From Propionibacterium sp. (GTDB lineage: Bacteria; Actinomycetota; Actinomycetes; Propionibacteriales; Propionibacteriaceae), in contig JALHFX010000071.1 in the NCBI GenBank assembly GCA_022837595.1, positions 2,865 to 19,949 of the forward strand: a stretch of DNA of 17,085 nt, in the 5' to 3' direction. Positions 14,124-17,085 of the stretch are shown one piece after another. Every line of letters begins with the position of its first letter. The first letter of the stretch is position 1. Position numbers and translations under genes: made by a program. The notes beneath the pieces are model-generated. The model did not search any database. It had not been told where the DNA came from and saw only the letters and a list, made by a program, of their open reading frames with translations.

Positions 14124-14149
14124 CAGACCCGGGCGTGTCTGCGGGTCTG
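14124..14149 (-). terminator. Hairpin at the end of the ABC-TetR operon
   Basis: CAGACCCG (14124-14131) pairs with CGGGTCTG (14142-14149) around a 10-base loop. It begins one base beyond the TetR stop codon. No U tract follows on the minus strand, so it is a G+C-rich hairpin of uncertain strength. Confidence 0.4.
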
Positions 14150-14734
14150 CTACCCGAGACCGAGATCGCCGTGCAGGTAGTGCTCGATGATGGGCGCGGC
14201 GACGCGGATGATCTCCTCTCGTTTCGCCTTCGCCAGGCCGGGGAGCTTGATGCCGTGGCGCACCAGGACGATGCCGACGATCTGAGCCGCAATCATCGAC
14301 GTGCGCAGGTCGCGGTGGTCTTCGCGCACTGATCCCGTGATGCGTTTGAGGACCAAGCGGGTGACCACCTCGCGCACCGTCGTGGCGGCGCGATCATTTG
14401 ATGTTGCGGAGCGGATGACACTCATCCCGATCATCCGGCGGGCCGGGTTCTCCCACAGATCGAGTGCGAACGCGACGAGTTGGCGCCCATTGGCGATCGG
14501 GCGATCGTAGCCGGGCATGCTGGCGATGACTGTCTGGAAGACCTCGTCGAAGAGTGCGTTCTTGCTGCCGAAGTGTCGGTAGATCAGTGCCGGATCGACA
14601 CCGGCGCGCGCGGCGATGGCGCGGGCCGTCGCGCGGTTCACACCGTCTGTTTGCACGATCTCGGCCGTGGCGCGGATGATCTCTTCCTTGGTCGTGGATT
14701 TGCCCGGACGACGTCCCCTGGCTCGGGCGCTCAT
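14150..14734 (-). CDS. TetR-family transcriptional regulator
   Basis: 194 residues. The N-terminal helix-turn-helix is typical: ATARAIAARAGVDPALIYRHFGSKNALFDEVF at about 29-61, in which YRHFGSK is the family signature. The C-terminal ligand domain ends HYLHGDLGLG and resembles the branch with Pfam-type C-terminal domain TetR_C_17-like proteins only in outline. The ATG at 14734 overlaps the stop of the second ATPase by 4 bases (ATGA), so the regulator is the last gene of the ABC operon and probably represses it. A longer frame upstream of this ATG lies inside the ATPase gene and is not real. Confidence 0.92.
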   Translation of the reverse strand: MSARARGRRPGKSTTKEEIIRATAEIVQTDGVNRATARAIAARAGVDPALIYRHFGSKNALFDEVFQTVIASMPGYDRPIANGRQLVAFALDLWENPARRMIGMSVIRSATSNDRAATTVREVVTRLVLKRITGSVREDHRDLRTSMIAAQIVGIVLVRHGIKLPGLAKAKREEIIRVAAPIIEHYLHGDLGLG

Positions 14735-15384
14735 AGCCTCAACAGTGCCAGGTACTGGTCGAGGGTGGCAGGGCCGGGCCCTTGGATCGCCAATCGTCCA
14801 TCGATCATGATGGCCAACCGGTCGCACTGGGCCGCTTCGGCCATATTGTGGGTGGTCACGAGTACCCCGGTGCCGGCCTCTGCTTGGGCGCCGATGATCT
14901 CCCAAAGACGTGCCGACTCAAGAGGCGCGACCCCTGATGTCGGCTCGTCGAGGATGAGGAGTGCGGGGTGATGCGCGAGTGCAAGGTCGAATGCGAGGCG
15001 GCGTTGCTGCCCGAGGGGTAGCTCACGAACGGGCACGTCGCGGTATCCGGCGCCGGCGGACCGGGATTGCGGTTGCCCGAAAACAGTGGCGACGAAGCCG
15101 GCGTTTTCGCGCGGGGTGAGATCGGGATACAGACCGCGGTTTTGTGGCACGTAGCCGATGCATGCGCGTGTGGCCCGCGACGGCGCTTCGCCAAATAGCC
15201 TTGAGCTGCCGCTGCTGGCAGAGAGGATCCCGAGCGCGCAGCGCATAAAGGTGGTCTTACCCGCACCGTTGGCGCCGAGCAGCCCCACAATTTCGCCGGG
15301 GTTGACGTCGAGGCTGACACCATGCACGGCGGTCAGGTGGCCGAATGATTTGCTCAGTGAGTGCGTTGCCAGCAGGGGAATCAT
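14731..15384 (-). CDS. ABC transporter ATPase (second nucleotide-binding subunit)
   Basis: 217 residues from the ATG at 15384. Walker A is GANGAGKTT (37-45), the Q-loop is YVPQNRGLYPDLTPREN, the signature is the weak LPLGQQRRL typical of this drug-efflux branch, Walker B is LLILDEPTSG, and the H-loop His is in LVTTHNMAEAA. The D-loop reads GVAP, with Ala153 in place of Asp. The stretch between VFGQPQ (102-106) and GYRDVPVRELPLG is roughly a dozen residues shorter than I expect, so a small in-frame deletion is possible. The ATG overlaps the ancestral stop of the preceding ATPase (ATGA), and its stop overlaps the TetR start. As the sequence stands, its frame is also open through the upstream ATPase domain, so it may be made as part of a fusion. 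Confidence 0.85.
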   Translation of the reverse strand: MIPLLATHSLSKSFGHLTAVHGVSLDVNPGEIVGLLGANGAGKTTFMRCALGILSASSGSSRLFGEAPSRATRACIGYVPQNRGLYPDLTPRENAGFVATVFGQPQSRSAGAGYRDVPVRELPLGQQRRLAFDLALAHHPALLILDEPTSGVAPLESARLWEIIGAQAEAGTGVLVTTHNMAEAAQCDRLAIMIDGRLAIQGPGPATLDQYLALLRL

Positions 15385-16128
15385 CGGTTCTGCTCCTCGG
15401 CGCGCAGGGCCGCGGCGACGACCAGATCGTGCAGGTCGGGTGACCGCGCCGTCGCTCCTGCCGGTAGCGCAGGAGCCCAGTGATGCCATGATCGTCCACG
15501 TCGCCAGGCGAAGGCACTCTGCCGGTCGCGAGCGGCCCAGAAGGCTCCGGGTGCGCAGGCTTGTGGCCTGTTCGGCTTCGTCCAGATAGGTGGTCGTGGT
15601 GACGACGGCTGCCCCCTCGGCTGCAGCGCGGCCGATGAGACGCAATAATTCGACGCGGCTGACCGGATCGACGCCCGTGCTCGGCTCATCCAGCAGCACG
15701 AGCTCCGGACGCCCGGCCAGGGCCATGATGACGCCCAGTTTGCGGCGCATTCCGCCGGATAACGCCGAGCTCAGTCGGTCACGGGCATCGTCCAAGCCAG
15801 CTGCGGCGATGAGTTCATCGCCACGCCTGCGGATTTGTGCGCGAGAAAGGCCGTAGGCAGTACCAACGAACTCCAGGTTCTGCTGGACCGTGAGGTTAGC
15901 CCAGGAACCAGGGGTGGCCGGGAGCAGGCCAAATCGGCCACGGGGAGCACCGTTGACAGATCCGCGGTCGGGGAGCACGCGTCCGGCCAGCACCTTCAGC
16001 AGTGTTGATTTTCCTGCGCCGTCACCGCCGACGATGGTGGTCACGGTTCCTGCTGTTGCCTCCAGACTCACCGCGTCCAGCGCGACTAACTCGCCGAAAC
16101 GCACCGTCACATCATGGACGGCGAACAT
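15381..16128 (-). pseudogene. ABC transporter ATPase (first nucleotide-binding subunit), frame-disrupted
   Basis: Starting at ATG 16128, residues 1-190 are a normal nucleotide-binding domain: Walker A GGDGAGKST (34-42), signature LSGGMRRKL (123-131), Walker B LVLLDEPSTGVDP (143-155) and TTTYLDEAEQATS (178-190). After about 15559 the frame loses family likeness (LRTRSLLGRSRPAECLRL). The expected C-terminus (AFAWRRGRSWHHW ... RSPDLHDLVVAAALRAEEQNR) appears in another frame from about 15518 and stops at 15381-15383, overlapping the next ATG by 4 bases. The region between is also shorter than in relatives, so both missing bases and a frame change are likely. The ATG overlaps the permease stop by 1 base (TGATG). 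Read literally, the frame continues into the second ATPase and gives a 465-residue tandem-domain protein. Confidence 0.75.
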
Positions 16129-17085
16129 CAAACAGCCTTGCGTGCATCGTCGTGCTCCGACGCGATGCGATGCGAGACGCGGGGCTGCCGCGGGGCCAGC
16201 GAGCGTCCGAACCGCAGGATCGCCGCGGAGAGGATCACGGTCGCCATGGCCGCCAGAATGAGCAAGCTCGGCCACAGATCGAAGAATCCTGCCCCGCGCA
16301 GCAGCACGCCGTGGGCGATCTTGATGAAGTAGGTGAGCGGCAGAATATAGCCGATCCATCGCACGCCCCAGGGCATGGCCTCGAGCGGGAAGACCATCCC
16401 GGACAGCAGGATCTGCGGGAACATGAAGAACATCGCAGTCTGGATCGCCTGTCCGGTCGTCGCCGACAGCGTGGAGGCGAGCACCCCGAAGCCGAGAACG
16501 ACCAGCAGGAAGAATGCCGCACCAAGCGCATAGACCCAAGCCGGACCATTGAACGGGACTGCGAACAGCCACAGTCCCAACAGCGTGACCACGGTGATAT
16601 CGGCGACGGCCAGCACAAAATACGGTGCGATCTTGCCGATGATGACCGCGGACGGTCGGATCGGCAGTACGGCGAGTTGCTCGATGGTGCCGGCCTCTTT
16701 TTCTCGGACCAGACCGATGGAAGTGATGATGGTGCCGATCAACGCCATGATCAGGCCCGCGATGGCCGGTACCAGCACCCAGGAGGTGGTCAGATCAGGG
16801 TTGAAGAGTATCTTCGTTTCGAGCAAGCCGCCGGATTGACCGGCCACCACCTGCGCGGATTGCGCGGCGAAAAGTGCGGAGCCGTCCAGATAGGCGGTCA
16901 TCGGCATGGTGGACGTGTCGATGACCACATCGACCTGGTCGGAGCGTAAGAGTCCTTCGGGATCGGAACCGGCGAACTCTTCTGTCACGTCGAAGAAATC
17001 GGGTAGCCGCTCGGCCGCAGCGGCGGTCTTGTCACCGATCAGGGCGGTCGTGACGTGCTCGACATTGAAGTTCGCTGCATATCCG
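16128..17085 (-). CDS. ABC-2 type efflux permease, N-terminus beyond the window
   Basis: 318 residues are visible and the frame stays open to the window edge, so the start is outside. The visible part begins in the large extracytoplasmic domain (GYAANFNVEHVTTALIGDKT, then DVVIDTSTMP), followed by five hydrophobic helices (about LVPAIAGLIMALIGTIITSI, IAPYFVLAVADITVVTLLGL, VYALGAAFFLLVVLGFGVLA, QTAMFFMFPQILLSGMVFPL, LWPSLLILAAMATVILSAAI). The loop VREKEAGTIEQLAVLPIRPS after the first of these is a hallmark of ABC-2 drug or daunorubicin-type exporters such as YhhJ/YbhR. The first helix, expected before the outer domain, is cut off. It is the first visible gene of the operon that continues with the two ATPases and TetR. 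The substrate is unknown. Confidence 0.9.
   Translation of the reverse strand, partial: GYAANFNVEHVTTALIGDKTAAAAERLPDFFDVTEEFAGSDPEGLLRSDQVDVVIDTSTMPMTAYLDGSALFAAQSAQVVAGQSGGLLETKILFNPDLTTSWVLVPAIAGLIMALIGTIITSIGLVREKEAGTIEQLAVLPIRPSAVIIGKIAPYFVLAVADITVVTLLGLWLFAVPFNGPAWVYALGAAFFLLVVLGFGVLASTLSATTGQAIQTAMFFMFPQILLSGMVFPLEAMPWGVRWIGYILPLTYFIKIAHGVLLRGAGFFDLWPSLLILAAMATVILSAAILRFGRSLAPRQPRVSHRIASEHDDARKAV

Larger units (their letters stand above)
13758..14149. other. Intergenic region with operator, long-range inverted repeat and gene remnant
   Basis: About 390 bases without an intact gene. From left to right it holds the leader of the MFS gene, a palindrome at 13821-13836, a 10-bp inverted repeat with long spacing (AGCCGCGCGG at 13862-13871 and CCGCGCGGCT at 13922-13931; GCCAGCC at 13859-13865 and GGCTGGC at 13915-13921 also pair), a decayed membrane-protein tail (13930 to about 14113, minus), and a hairpin next to the TetR stop. 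No clear promoter pair for the MFS gene was found. Confidence 0.6.

Noticed and set aside
14731..16572. A single 613-residue minus-strand frame starting at 16572
   Set aside because: Its first 148 codons lie inside the permease gene in the wrong frame and look like non-protein. The real start is the ATG at 16128, directly overlapping the permease stop.
16002..16949. A 315-residue plus-strand frame opposite the permease
   Set aside because: It is a very polar antisense shadow of transmembrane codons and has no recognisable motif.

Overview
The window is G+C-rich and reads as chromosome of a Gram-positive actinobacterium (Actinomycetota). The support is a class E sortase-fold protein, pyrE next to a SpoU/TrmH methylase, a mycobacterial-type class II aldolase, and several start codons lying 7-8 bases after a TANNNT -10 hexamer, as expected for leaderless mRNAs. 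Propionibacteriales is a plausible home, but this is inference. No tRNA, rRNA, CRISPR array, transposase or phage gene was seen.

Layout. 1-257 is the end of a polar amino-acid ABC transporter ATPase. 282-980 encodes a membrane-anchored sortase-like protein that appears to lack its catalytic His and Cys. 999-5196 is a xylose unit: a ROK-family repressor (xylR, minus strand) divergent from xylA and xylB, with a clear sigma-70-type promoter and two inverted repeats that could be operators. 5265-7647 carries pyrE, a SpoU-family RNA methylase and a MalY/PatB-type PLP enzyme. 7675-10108 holds a small anchored extracytoplasmic protein, a D-2-hydroxyacid dehydrogenase and an unrecognised two-helix membrane protein.

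10232-11246 is a class II fructose-bisphosphate aldolase broken by a frameshift whose size fits an 8-base deletion. It converges, across a perfect 21-bp terminator hairpin, on a minus-strand pair: an MFS sugar porter and fructokinase (13757-11335). A LacI-type palindrome lies upstream of that pair. 13758-14149 is mostly non-coding and contains a decayed membrane-protein tail.

14150-17085 (minus) is an efflux-type ABC operon: an ABC-2 permease cut by the window edge, two ATPases and a TetR regulator, joined by 1-4 base overlaps. The first ATPase is disrupted, and the same disruption leaves both ATPase domains in one open frame.

Together the central genes take xylose to xylulose-5-phosphate and fructose to fructose-6-phosphate. 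At least two, probably three, coding lesions occur within about 6 kb on the right side. That suggests either gene decay or consensus errors in the assembly, and this should be settled before biology is built on it.
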